Shown piece after piece: positions 1 to 11,270 of a stretch of 64,000 nucleotides of DNA. Source of the stretch: Phytophthora hibernalis (Eukaryota; Oomycota; Peronosporomycetes; Peronosporales; Peronosporaceae); assembly GCA_012656075.1 (NCBI GenBank), contig JAAKBF010000132.1, positions 51,556 to 115,555 on the forward strand. Direction: 5' to 3'. Both the position numbers and the translations under genes were made by a program. Positions within the stretch are counted from its first letter, which is position 1; each line of letters begins with the position of its first letter. The notes under the pieces are model-generated. The model ran no database searches and had not been told where the DNA came from. It saw only the letters and a list, made by a program, of their open reading frames with translations.

Positions 1-1370
1 GCGGTCGCGCACCACATCTTTCTTCAGCTGTGATATTCTATAATATGATGGTGTGACGATCATATGCAAAGATGCAGGGAGGCTTGAGTAGCAGAGTTGA
101 TACGCTGATAAATAGCTGATTGTTGAAGTAGCCTCTTTGCATTAAGGTACACTGTACCTCCCTGTCTAAGATGACATCTCTAACATTTACTTTAGTGATA
201 ATAGGCTCTAGTGTACAAATGGCACAGCCAGTCAATCCGTAGAGCTACCCAGCACAGCACGTTAACGTGCTGTGCCCTAATTGAATCACTTCGTCCTTTG
301 ACATCTACTACTCAATCCTCTTTCTGCTCTACATCCAGACTACTACGTAGTACACCTTTAACACTGATAAAAGCGATGATAAATATCTATTTAAATGCTA
401 TGATATAAGGAAAGGTCCATTTTCGTTGAAATAGTGAAACGTTGATACGCAAGTTTGTGGATATCGAATAAATATCGATAAATCGATGATAAATCTGAAG
501 GCCCCAAGTGGCCCAAAAGGTGCGTTGTACAGTCAAGGTACGGTCAGCCTTTTTTCTCTTGTGTTTCGACATCGTGCGGTCACGATAAAGCGTTATGTGT
601 CTCTTCGTACACTTCTACCGAAATCTCTCTTGACTAGCAGACTTTCGTGTGCAGATACATCGATTTTTTACTAAAATAGCCCTGATAAAAAGCCTTGGTA
701 GGTGGTACTTCATAACCAGCTAGATACCCTAAACCCTAGATATAGGCTAGTGCTGAGCCTAGACAACATCAGAGCTATTTGGGGACGCAAAGATCGCGGT
801 AGCGTGCTCTTCTCGCATCGATGTATGAAACTAGGTCGTTGTAGTAACCTTTTTAATGGCCAAGCTGTTTTTATCACTGATAAATAACGATGATATATTA
901 ATACGTGTAGTACTATTATCAACGCTATATAATAAATATCGATATTGAAAATCGAAAGAAATATCATACCATTGATATGATATGAGTAAAAAAACCAATG
1001 CTACTCAAGCCTGGTTTGAAGAAGTTAAAATCGGACTGGGTGCTGCAACATACTGATTTCAAAAACGGTACGAGTATGTGATGGGTATGTGAGTGTGCGC
1101 CTATCCAATGATAAATAAATAACTTCGCTGAAACCTCTACAACTTAATGCGATGCGATCCATCCATTTGACGGATCAGTCTCGGATTTGCGTTGCGGGGG
1201 CAGAAAGCGGAAAGAGTTATAGCAACGCTGGCGCAAGATGAGGAAGCGAGGACGAGGCAATAGAGCAGGACAGGTAGCAAACACTAGCCGCTTTTGATGT
1301 GTGGCTAAAAAGATTCCGACATTGGTTGATCACTAGGAAAAGTCAGCGAAGATGACAGCGGCTCAGAATT
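1..1370. other. AT-rich non-coding stretch
   Basis: No convincing coding frame is visible; open frames are short and lack recognisable motifs. The sequence is AT-rich with repeated GATAAA/ATCGATA-type words. A short telomere-like match, CCCTAAACCCTA, lies at 727-738; it is less than two repeat units and may be chance. The left end of the MULE that follows must lie somewhere in or after this stretch, but I could not identify its terminal inverted repeat. Confidence 0.4.
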
Positions 1371-1399
1371 TTACCGGACAGCGATAGCACTAATGCAAG

Positions 1400-1830
1400 T
1401 GCTAAACCAAGTGACGAACCCCCGGCTAAGTTTCACGCGGGAGGTCCCCATGCAGCCGACAGCAGCGCTGGATCTGCCGCGGATACGCCGGCGACGATTT
1501 CCTCGGTAGTCCCAGAGGTAGAGGACCCCAACGCGGTTGGCTGCCAAAGCTGAGTCTCCTGTGAAGACGTATCGTTGCCGAGTCACGGAAAACTCTGTAT
1601 TCGAGAATTGGGGTGCTTTTCTCAATGCATTTGACGAGTACTGCGAGGAGACACATCAGCCGTTCAGGTATGAAAGATGCTGACATGGATAAATTTTAGT
1701 TTTACTAACGATTCATTGCTAACATTGCGATTCAGAAAACGAAGTTCTATCAGCGCCTCAAGCCGAAACAAGGTGGAAAAGCGGACGAGGCGTTACCCGA
1801 CGGATCCGCCACAATAAAAGCGTACGTCGC
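1400..1830 (+). pseudogene. MULE transposase, N-terminal piece (forward)
   Basis: The plus strand around 1575-1672 reads as FENWGAFLNAFDEYCEETHQ and continues, after a likely intron (GT near 1669, AG near 1735), into FRKRSS and a basic stretch. This pattern is typical of the N-terminal region of oomycete Mutator-like transposases, before the FAR1/FLYWCH-like Cys/His domain. The frame hits a stop near 1817. The continuation of this protein is not downstream on the same strand but on the minus strand at 3060-1800, so this piece is separated from the rest by an inversion. Family assignment rests on pattern recognition only; the exact start is not defined. Confidence 0.55.
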
Positions 1831-3060
1831 GCGCTTCTTCGTAGATGAACTCAGTTTTTGCATAAACCATTTGCTGGATGTACAGCAGCATGCAATTTTA
1901 CATGTCATGGCTCAAGTTAAAACGAGCTTCACCTATAATCTCAATAATGCTGTTAGTATTTGAGCTTCAACCCAACATTAGACGTTGTTCTCACCCTTAA
2001 TCTGTTTGAACCATTTTAAAACATGGAACCGACAAAGCAACACACGTGCGTTAGGAAACATTTCCTCCAGAACTTCAATTTCCTTCATATCCTTGTCAAC
2101 CTGATCATCGTAATATCGTTAGCACATTAAAGCACAGCTGCCATTACGGTTATACAGCTCACAATTGTGACTTCAACCTGCTTCCAGTCAGAATTATTCA
2201 CTTGAAACGCTTGGACAGCGTTCTCCATATTTTCGTGGGTCTCTTGGTCAACAAGAGCATGCTGGACAAACTGTCCTTTGCCAAATGCATCCATCACCAA
2301 AAATGAGAATAGTTTGAAGCGAAGGTCGTTCGTGTTGTTCGTCGAATCCACAAGTATAACTTCAGGGAAAAGCGCGAACATTTTTCTCATACCCACAGTT
2401 AACGTTGGCTTCATTAACGCAGCGTCGAGCTGCATTTCCCACGTCGTCCTTCTTGAAATCACCTAAAAGACAGCGTACACGCTCCTCGACGTCTTCTACC
2501 TTCACCTCAGCTCGGATATTCCGGATTATGTTGCGGACGTCGCGGGATGTAACGTCCTTGTCTGTTGCAGCCACATACAGTCAAACCCACACATGTTACA
2601 TACTGATATTATAAACCAACCCCATTTATAATCTCACCAGTGTTATCAAGAACGTAACGGTGAATTTTTTCAAACTTGAATCCACTGTGACGAACTTGCG
2701 AACCATATCATTAATCTCTGGATCGTCCACGCGTCGATTTTCGGCATACGCCATCCAAATATCATCGTTTAATGGATGTGTGTGAGTAATTCGCTGCTGA
2801 GTCACATGCACCGCAAAGCCAAAAGCATCTGCGTCGACTTTAACTCTTTAATGGTTGCAACCATCTGGGCTTCACATCCCAAGCCGCGAAAATTCTGCTT
2901 AGGCGTAACTCCTTTTCCTATAAAAACAGCAAAATTCATTACATTTCAATAACTCACGTAGCATTAAATTATACTGCCCACCTCGGCTCTTCGTAGACCC
3001 TCCATGAGTGCACACAAATATAATCTTGTAAAAGTGAGTTGAACAAGCTGTGCACGAGCA
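1800..3060 (-). pseudogene. MULE transposase, central piece (inverted)
   Basis: Read on the minus strand from about 3060 to 1800, several frames give a continuous MULE transposase middle. First comes a CTHGG..KSRGKG segment interrupted by a small intron near 2930-2980, then HVTQQRITHTHPLND. Next is the catalytic region with VILVDSTNNTN (first Asp) and FSFLVMDAFGKGQ, then VDKDMKEIEVL (second Asp), then LLCRFHVLKWFKQ and MVYAKTEFIYEEARDV. At least three frame changes and stops break it. The N-terminal part (1400-1830) and the C-terminal part (3070 onward) are both on the plus strand, so the segment sits backwards inside its own gene. DDE transposases of this family act in the nucleus to move the element. 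Confidence 0.7.
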
Positions 3061-3069
3061 CCTTGGAAG

Positions 3070-4450
3070 GGCGGTCGGGTGTTGAAAAGCGCCTAAATAA
3101 CAGTTGTGTGGAAACTAAAGCAAAGGATGCTGAATTAGTTGGGGAACACCCTTTGTGACGTACTTCAAAGAAAACAGGGACGCATGTAAGCGTCGGTGGG
3201 TGGAATATTTGCGGCAAGATGTTGCCCACTTGGGGAATAACACGAATAACCGCATCGAGTCCAGTTGGAGCAAGCTGAAACCCGACATTTGTGCAGAGAC
3301 CCCGCTTGAAGAATGCATGGAGACCATAATCGCACATAAAAGGAAAACCAATGTGAGTTTGGCTACTTTACTGAAATGTGGTAGTATGTGACTTATGAAA
3401 CTTTTGAAAACTGTGCTTGCATGTGATCATCAGAAAATTGGTGTGATCTACCATGCTGAATACGACGTAGAGATGCAGAAGCTGTTGAATACGACTACGT
3501 AACACGTAGTCGAGCTTGTATTTCCCGGTTACACGTATGCTACAAAGGTGGCGTCGTATGTGAAGTATATGATGGTATGTATTTGTATGTGACCGAGTAT
3601 TTTGTGTCGTTCATGCCGATTTCTACAATAATGGCATACAAAAACAGATGAGTGGTGTCTTCCGTGTAAGCAGCACGGGAAGTGAAAAGCTGGACTACAT
3701 ACTAGACAGATCAGTGGGAGTGCAGTTGTTCGTTTTCTAGAACCATGCTACTTCCATGTCAGCACGTCATTTACTTCAGACGAATGGTAAGGTATTTTTT
3801 CTATTGCTCTTGTTGACGTTTGTATTAATGAAAGTATGACTGTTTTCAAAAGTTTGGAGTGTCACCATTGATACCTCTAGAAAACATTCACAAACGATGG
3901 TATACTTCCTACGACATGCTGGAATCTACTGCGGTGAAGCCCCTCCAGAATGAACAAGTGAAGCAGATCAAATCTCACGCATATGCATTGAATGATCATC
4001 AAAAATGGCGCAAATTCAAAGCTCGGCAGGATAAAGTGACATAAGTAGCAATTGCAAATGGTACTGAGCGGTTCAAGCAGATATATGCGGCTCTTGAGGC
4101 ATTTCTGGCTGTAATTGAGGCTTCTGGAGTACCATTAATTAGTGAAGCGCCTTGGACACAGGAGCATGGCGACGCATCAAGTGATACCGGTACGGTAAAA
4201 CTACCAAGTGATGCTGATAGAAGTGGAGACGAAGAAAGCGATGATGCTAGAAATGTTCCGGCAACTCAGCCGAGCAAGCATGAATCAACACCTGCCGTAG
4301 CGGAAGCAATCGATGACGACAATAATGAACCCTTGGCTGAAGCTCCGGACTCCGGTCAAGTGCCAAGCTCTGCAACAAAGCCGTTTAAGTTAAACAAAAA
4401 GGTTAAAGGTGGGCGACCAAACGTGACTAAGAACACGCGCTCCTGGTACC
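3070..4450 (+). pseudogene. MULE transposase, C-terminal piece with SWIM finger
   Basis: From about 3085 the plus strand reads VGEHPFVTYFKENRDACKRR and then LRQDVAHLGNNTNNRIESSW, the segment that follows the DDE core in these transposases. A SWIM zinc finger (Cys-x-Cys-x10-Cys-x-His, read CSCSFSRTMLLPCQH) lies at about 3716-3763. After an intron-like gap, 3859-4044 and 4046-4440 encode a charged acidic linker with frame changes, ending in a basic GRPNVTKNTR stretch. It continues the transposase begun at 1400-1830 and 3060-1800, and runs into the ULP1 domain at 4470-5754. Several stops (for example after 3391 and at 4042) show decay. Confidence 0.65.
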
Positions 4451-4469
4451 CGAAAAGACGAAGCCACCA

Positions 4470-5754
4470 GTGCCTCCTCTTGATGACTCAGTTGAAGTGG
4501 AGATATACAGTTCGCAAGAGTCAGATAACTCTTCTCAACATGATGATATGCCTTCTGCTCTAGTGACGTTTGAATCGGTGTGTGCCGTGCCCTATGAAGC
4601 ATTTACGTTCGATACATGGTACGAACAAGTGATGCAAATACCTGTTCGGCGTATACAAACGATGGCAGTTCCAATAGCGTGTCGGATACAACAAGACCAC
4701 AGTGGTAACATTGCAGTGCTCGGGAGCTGCAAACCTCTTAGTAGTGGGCTAGTAAAATTGGCAGCTAACGCCATTTTGTCCTATAAGGAAACTTTGGCAC
4801 GGGAAAAGGAGGCAAAATCGACGAATTCAAAGCATAGTTCGAAGGACTTGAGGACAATTACAGTCGATCTGACAAATGAAAACGAGCTTGGAGTCACCTT
4901 TACCGCACGGTTTGACAAGGAGCAGACCATTTATCCTGAAAGTCTGATGGGAACAATGACTGAATTCCACCAAAAGCGTAAATTTCTCCGAAATGTACAT
5001 GGTTGCTTAAAGTGGGTTGAAGTGGAGGCAAAGCAGCGGAATGTGATAACACCCCGTGTTGAGGAAATCCTTGGTGCTATTCGGTCCATCTCGGTATACA
5101 CGATGTTGCGCGTTACGGAAACCGAGGTATGCGTATGTGAATATGTGATCGTATGTGATATTAATTTTTCTACTGCAGGTATGTTTCTTTTACGAAATAT
5201 TGGCGTTTCGACGTGAAGAATGGCTGAATGACATGTGCATCAGACTTGCAGTTAACACGATGACTAAAACCAACACGAATATTAAATACGTGGATGCCAG
5301 CATAATGAAACACATTGACCCGAGCGAAATCCACTTGCATGATACGCTTTGCGAAGTTTTCGAGCAGGCAACGTGTATAATTTTAATGCCTGTTAACGTC
5401 GGCAATATGCAATGGACTCTCCTTATTGTGGACTTTACGAAAAAGGTGATTATTCAGTTGGATCCACTCCAAAAGCGTTCAGGATATATATTCCTGAGCA
5501 GCATATGCAAAACACACATTGCGTCGCTTTTGCAAGGAGCGGACACAACATTCGACATCATGAAGGATAGAGAAATATCTCAGAAGGATGGCTATAACTG
5601 TGGGGTTATCGTCATTCACTATATGGAAAGCTACATTAACGGACGCGTTGTTAACTCGCCATCAGAAACGCTGCTTCAGAGCATTCGTCTCTCGTACTTC
5701 ATTGAGGCTCTCCGTCGTGTTTCCCCCAACAAAAATGTTAGCTTATTTGGTTGA
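4470..5754 (+). pseudogene. ULP1-type (C48) cysteine peptidase domain of the MULE
   Basis: Two exons separated by a 52-bp GT-AG intron (5127-5178) encode a domain resembling the ULP1/SENP C48 peptidases that cleave SUMO-like conjugates. The C-terminal half shows the fold landmarks: WTLLIVD strand, QLDPL (Asp), KDGYNCGV (Gln/Cys region, catalytic Cys) and HYMESY. The residue before the Trp, where the family has the catalytic His (HW), reads Gln (NMQW), so the peptidase may be inactive. ULP1 domains fused to or carried by MULEs are known (Kaonashi-type MULEs in plants). It lies directly downstream of the SWIM part and in the same orientation. The frame is open over both exons, making it the best preserved part of this element. 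Confidence 0.7.
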
Positions 5755-6050
5755 TTGACTGTTGGGCGTTTAGGAGAATTTATCACATGTAGATTGGCAT
5801 AGGTAGTTCAGTTAGTTTGGTCCAGCATTTCGCCAGTACTATCACGAGATAACACATACTTTTAACCAACTACATGTGATTCTGAAGCATATGTACCGGG
5901 AATAATATATTTTGAGTTTGGGACCACACGACGTTAAGCACACCCAACGCAGCCGCGGCTCGAAATGGTGGAATTTTTTTACTCTTCAAAACGCCGGACT
6001 GCGAACAAGTGGACGTGATTGGCCATAGGAGCTGCAATTATTCGAGGACG
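5755..6050. other. Spacer between MULE and LINE
   Basis: No coding frame is seen. The segment GGGACCACACGACG near 5920-5933 could belong to the right end of the MULE, but no matching inverted copy was found on the left side, so the terminal repeat is not assigned. Confidence 0.3.
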
Positions 6051-6059
6051 TCAGACTAC

Positions 6060-7930
6060 AGATTTGTATAGCTGACGATCAAGAACGGCCCTCCGCCGGA
6101 CACGGGGCCTCCGCCAGACGCGGAGACGGCGCCGCGAGGCGGCGGCACGGATTCCAAGGAGGCGCGAGACTGGAAGCCAGATGTGCCTACCGACGGAGAA
6201 GAACGGGGTAGCGCCGCAGGGGCCGTGAAGGACGATGGGACGCGCAAGATCGCGCAAGAGAACAGAGCGAACCACAGTGACCACGCGGAGTCGAAGAAGC
6301 CGAATGTGCCGAGCGCCCCATCCTGAGCGACAAGGTGCGTGAAACTCGATCGGTGCAGCCGTCCAAGTACACGGAGGAACAGGTGAAGGGGGAGCATATG
6401 CTGTGCGGGATCCACCGAAAGCAGCTGACTGCCACGCTGCTCACGGATTGGGACAGCCGTGCGAAACGAAACTGGGCGGCGGAGGAGCGCACTATGCGGA
6501 AGCTCGCGTTAGCTCCGGCCAACGCGTGTCTTGACGAGAACATCCGTGGGTGGATGGTGGAGGAAAACGACACCATGATGGCGTACATGAGGGGTGATCC
6601 CGACGTACCTCACCCGCCCAATTTCGTGAAAGAAATCATGATTGGAGACCATAGGGCGATGATGGAGGACTTTCACGCGAGTTTCTTGGATGTACCGTTG
6701 AAGGCAAACTTGCCGCCGACGGCCAGACTGGCTCGCCAAGTGCCGCACGCAGAATTTCTGAAGGATCTATTCCAGGCCAACCCCGACAACAGGTTTGGCA
6801 CGGTGATGATGCGGACATTGCAGGCCGATGTCAAGAGGAATGACTTCAATGGACTCCACACGCTTACAATGGTTTTCTACTCCCGGACGGCAGGTAAAGA
6901 AGGCGCTGAGGTTCCAGAAAGCGGTTGTGGTGCTGAACGACACGGCACGGTGACCGGGGACGAACAGCAGCGGCACGTACTCCCAGAACAGCTCGAACTG
7001 CAGTATGCGGCCAGAGTGTACGGGGCAGAAACTCTTGGCTTGACAGCGGTCTCACGTACGTTCACCAGATTTGCGGGTGCACCAGTGCTGGATGTGGAAT
7101 ACGCACGTGCCACCAGTGTGGACATATACGATAACCGATTTTACACGGTCAAGTTCGCGCAGACGCGGTGCCCCAGCGAGCTACAGGTCGTATCGCGAGT
7201 GACCATGGACGGCAGTGATATCACGCTTCACCATTTCCAGACGCAGCTACGGCGGCCATGTAGGCGCTGTTACAGTCCACGCCACGGAAAGCGCAAGTGT
7301 ACGGTGGCGGAGGGCCAGCTGCCGGTGGTGAGGGCCAACTACTCGCGGGTATTTAGAGGCACGGTGTCGACGTTGCCGGAAGGCAACAGAGCCGACTTCG
7401 CAGTCGACGACGTGGAAACACTGATTGAAATGCTGCGCGGCCGGCAGCCGGAGCTGCAGCCCAACAGCAGCGACAAGCTGCAACGGGTGATGGACCAGGG
7501 GTCACCAGCGGTGCGTGCGCAGGAGAGAGTAGCTATGAGCCAAGGGGTGACGAGCATGGATGGCCTACAGCCCGTGGCCCAGGCATCGACGGAGGAAGCT
7601 ACAGCGGACCCCTCCCCAGAACGGATGCAGCGGGGTACACGGCACATCGCTCCTAGACGGCCACAAATGCAGCGAAGGAGGCTAAACGAAGCAATCAGCG
7701 AGAGACTGCAGCTGACGAGACACGGCAGTCACACTCGTCCGAGGAGGGACGTGGCCACCAAGCTTCAACTGCTGCAGCGATGCAGACACCAGGCAAGTCC
7801 ACGGTTGACCAGCGGGGCGAGCCGAGGAAGAAGGGCTCTAACAGCTCGGTGTAGAACGGACCGGCAAAGAAGACGGTACGCTTTGAAATCTTTCAACGGG
7901 ATGAAGCCAATGGGTACTACGGAGCGTTAG
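6060..7930 (+). pseudogene. LINE ORF1, gag-like region with CCHC zinc knuckle
   Basis: A Pro/Asp/Glu-rich lead-in (6070-6322, PPPDTGPPPDAE) is followed, after a frame change, by a 531-codon frame from 6335. Around residues 305-320 it contains a CCHC knuckle, Cys-x2-Cys-x4-His-x4-Cys (read CRRCYSPRHGKRKC, at about 7257-7300). Such knuckles in ORF1 proteins of LINEs bind the element RNA in the ribonucleoprotein particle. The region after the knuckle is low complexity and Arg/Gln-rich and probably runs out of frame before 7930. The N-terminal 300 residues contain no domain I can name. Transition to the next coding segment (7970 onward) needs a frame change. Confidence 0.55.
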
Positions 7931-7969
7931 CGGAGTCGGACGTTTCTGAAGACGAGACCGCTCAAGATC

Positions 7970-9622
7970 AGATGCTCAGCCTGGACACGGACATGCAAGA
8001 ACCAGGACCGAGTGCCGAGTATGAGATTGATGTGGACAACAGTACGTCGCTAGAGACCCAGGACGGGATGTTGGAGGCACTGGAACATGCGCGGCTGATG
8101 GATTATACGAGGAAGATCTGTTGGAACTACCGAGGCCACAGCAAGGGAAGGCGAAGGCTATGGCAGGGGTGGACATGAAGAGGACGGCCACCACGGCAGC
8201 CACTTCCATTGCCAAAAGGAGCCGGGGCAATGCCCATTAAAAAGCAGGCAGAGCACCGCCGTGACGATGACAGGGCAAAATCCGACACGGTCACGAAGGA
8301 GAGGAGACGGAGACGGCATGACACCAACAGGAACGGCTTAGGGACGGTAACAGACAAGACTGAGGATAATCGAGGGATGATACAGTCTAACATGGCCAAA
8401 TATATGCGACAGCAGGCAGTACACTACACCGCGACGTCGGTCGAGGTCGTTCCGGCGACCCCCGACTTGCAAGAGGATTTCACAATGGGGAAGTCTCACA
8501 TTGGAACGAGCCCTGGCGATGCTGACTTACCCATTCAAGTTGGACAATGGCTGCGCAGCTTCAACGGCCATGAAGTTGAGGTTGGGGCAAACGACCGCTG
8601 TGCCTTTTTGACTCTGTATGCGTCCACCAAAACCATTCACCGGGCGCTCTCAACGTCTCGGCGGCGACGGTAAAACAAGCCACAGAAATGAAGGCAAAAT
8701 CTACGAGGCCATGATGGCTAATCTCCGGAACGATGTGGCACTAGGCCTGGTGCTGCCGATCGAGGAGTGCGAGCGTATTTTCCCTCAGCAACCGCGTCAT
8801 GCATCCACCGCGGCGGCTACGGCAGGGCCTTATCCGCACTACGCACAAGCTAGAGACCGGAAAGTGGACAACTGGCAGCCGACCGATTTTTGGGCCGGAA
8901 CCCATGACCTCAGGGCGTTGGCTCAGTTCATGAGGGAGCCAATGCTAGTACTAGATGTTGCGGTTTCATCGGATGCATATGTGCATCGCTACCTGTACAA
9001 AGAGTAAAGACTGGAGAGTGGCGAGGATCATGAAAGTGGTTACGCAGAACCGCTCACGGACCGGAAAGCTAGTGACTACCTTCGCACATGTTTCGATCTG
9101 CACGTGCTCCCGACCTTTATACTACTCAGAGCACATGAAAGCCACTTTTACGGTGTGGGGTATGGTGAGTTATATGCCCGGTGGCAAGCGGAAGGAGATC
9201 CGAAGTACGCTGCTGCACTGCCGGATACGTATCCATGGAGAAATACGATCAACGACTTGCGGCAGGAGGAGGCGGAATTGGAATTTGCCACGGTGAATTT
9301 ACTCGATGATCGACCTGAGGTGAACGCGCTGATTGTGAAGAAACTCCCGCAACGGGATCGTTTGGACGTCGTTCACACCCGCCTCGGGTTGCCCACGCTG
9401 GAACGGCAAAATTTACTGCACTGTATAGACGATCTATTGCGCAAGGAGGAGAGCATGATACACGCCGCATATGGAGCTGATGGATATGCAGCGGATTGCT
9501 GTGGCGAAGTTGAGGATGAAGACAAATATGGTGAGCTATCGCGCCGGTACACGAAAACCGCCACGGGACCGGCAATTGAGGGCTCATATGCGAGAATCTT
9601 GAGCGTGCGGGACGACCACTAG
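7970..9622 (+). pseudogene. LINE ORF1 continuation with OTU-like cysteine protease
   Basis: An acidic and then basic linker (7970-8400) leads to an OTU-like fold spread over three frames. The catalytic Cys segment reads VGANDRCAFLTLYAS at 8584-8628. The middle part (8680-9004) includes WQPTDFWAGTHDLRALAQ, and the catalytic His segment reads ESHFYGVGYGE at about 9131-9163. OTU domains are deubiquitinating cysteine proteases; they are known as passengers in several retroelements and Helitrons, where their role is unclear. Frame changes near 8640 and 9000 break the gene. The remaining part to 9622 is acidic and ends in a stop. The OTU call rests on the Cys and His blocks and their spacing (about 180 residues). 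Confidence 0.55.
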
Positions 9623-9649
9623 CTGTAAGCAGCAGACCGGCCGCTCCTT

Positions 9650-10510
9650 GGTTTAATGAGAAACTCCAATCGAGAAGCCTTCCAACGCTGGTGCACTCTC
9701 CACGGTGACCGACTGGGTAAACCGGCCACGAAAGAGTGCAAGGGGCGGATCTTGGACCTATATTCATGGTTATTGGACAATCATCACGTCATGCGCCATC
9801 TCTTCGCTTTCCTGCCTTAACCGGAGTTGGAGGGCAAGAGCTGGCCGGTAGAATACATCACCACATGGGGAGTAGCCGAGGTGTTTATGGAACAGTCTGC
9901 AGCACTCTCCCGCACTATGAGGGACATTATACAGCCACAAGCGGCACGCGACTATTGCAAAGAGTGGCACGCGGCGTGCACCGCTTCGGGGCTCAACAGA
10001 GGCGCGGCGTACACGCTGGGGCACGCTGCAGATCGATGGCAACGGCTTGGGCAATGGATACCAGAAGCTTGTGGTAGAATTGGGACAAGAGGGTTACGTG
10101 ATCCGGAGTGGTGCGTGCTGTACGTGCTACCTTACACTGTTGCGGATTGGGGCACTATGCCAATGGGGAGAGCGCCACGTACGGCTAGAGCGCTCTGGTA
10201 CGAGGAGTTTAGCTTAGTCCGCGACTTATGTACGAAAATTGTGGACGATGCAAACTGGATTGCAGCGGTGACGATTGTCCCGGAGCTGACGCGTGGGACG
10301 ACGGGGACGACTGGTGTGATTTTGCCAGCCGTCCCTCTCCTGCACTAAGGGCTCCGTGGAGCCCGCGGCGACTGTGGACTACTTACTGCCACCACAGGAT
10401 TCATCACCCCCGAACAAAAAGAGGAAAACAAGCTCGCACCGCCGTCGACGCACAGCTGAAACACGGCTCGCTGGGGAGACGGAGGGACGACCAACAACGA
10501 ACACGATGAC
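9650..10510 (+). pseudogene. LINE ORF1 C-terminal region, unassigned domain
   Basis: A plus-strand frame (9827-10348), preceded by a frame-shifted lead-in from about 9650, encodes a Trp-rich alpha-helical protein with EYITTWGVAEVF, DYCKEWHAAC and WCVLYVLPYTVADWG. I do not recognise the domain. Position between the OTU region and the endonuclease argues that it is part of the same LINE rather than a host gene. A Pro/Arg-rich tail follows to about 10,510. Stops near 9823 and 10,348 split it. Confidence 0.4.
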
Positions 10511-10654
10511 GAGTTATTACCCGTAGCTGAGTGCAAGCGATGGGGCTAACCACACGGAGGCGGTTTATTGCAAAGTGCGGAAGCAACAACACGGCAGGAG
10601 GAAGCAGGAGGAAGCCAAGCGGGAAGAAGGGGCCAGCCAGGCCACAACAAAGAT

Positions 10655-11265
10655 GCACGCAGACGCAAGAACATTCGGCTTGGTCACCCAAAATGTGAAT
10701 GGGTTCAGACCAACGCCGGAAGCCAGGGCAGCGGTGGTTTCAAAATTTTAGGACAACGGACAATCATGGACGGCAAAACGTTGTACTGGTACAAGAAACA
10801 CTCGTGGAGCAGGACGAACTACGACGAGTTGAAGACGAACACGCTCTGAGTGGGGCTTCAGACCGGGCAGCTGTCGATTGTCGTACTGGTAACCACCATG
10901 CAACAAGAAAGGAGGTGTGGGGTCATGGTGGACCCTCACGGCGCGTACGGGAGCATGGCACCTTACGCGCAGGAGGAGTGGTCAGCTGACTTCATGGCGG
11001 TGGCCGGAAGCTGGAAGGGCAGAAGCTCATCGTGGTCAACGTGTAAGCTCCACATCTCCGGGCGCCCAGGGAGCGACTGTTCCGCAAGCTTCTCAACGTC
11101 AGTTTCTCGCACGGGGCCAGAGTGCTTGTCGGAGGGGATTTCAAATGCGCTCTGGATGATAACGCGGATCGGAGTTACGTGACGAAGGTGGGGTCTAACG
11201 ACTCACCGGCACTGCGCGAACTTATCACTAACTGGGGCCTAACGACCATAGGCGGGTGCGCCTAC
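10655..11265 (+). pseudogene. LINE ORF2, APE-type endonuclease domain (truncated)
   Basis: The segment opens with TFGLVTQNVNGF (10,671-10,706), the first conserved block of apurinic-like endonucleases with the catalytic Asn. It continues with VLVQETLVEQDE (catalytic Glu block), GVMVDPHGAYGS, KLIVVNV and VLVGGDFKCALDDN (11,125-11,163, Asp block; the usual GDFN reads GDFK). It ends with LRELITNWGLTTIGG at about 11,260. This nuclease nicks target DNA for target-primed reverse transcription. The C-terminal end of the nuclease and all of the reverse transcriptase are missing. Three or more frame changes are present. Confidence 0.7.
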
Positions 11266-11270
11266 CAATG

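Larger units (their letters stand above)
6060..11270 (+). mobile_element. 3'-truncated non-LTR retrotransposon (LINE)
   Basis: Successive plus-strand frames encode a zinc-knuckle protein, an OTU-like protease region, an unassigned domain and an apurinic/apyrimidinic-type endonuclease, in the order expected for a two-ORF LINE. Reverse transcriptase should follow the endonuclease but is absent: coding similarity stops near 11,265 within the endonuclease domain and the sequence then becomes AT-rich. The GC content and codon use over this block differ clearly from the AT-rich flanks. Roughly eight frame changes make the copy inactive. The 5' end is uncertain; coding-like sequence begins near 6060. 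I could not find a target-site duplication because the 3' end is missing. Confidence 0.7.
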
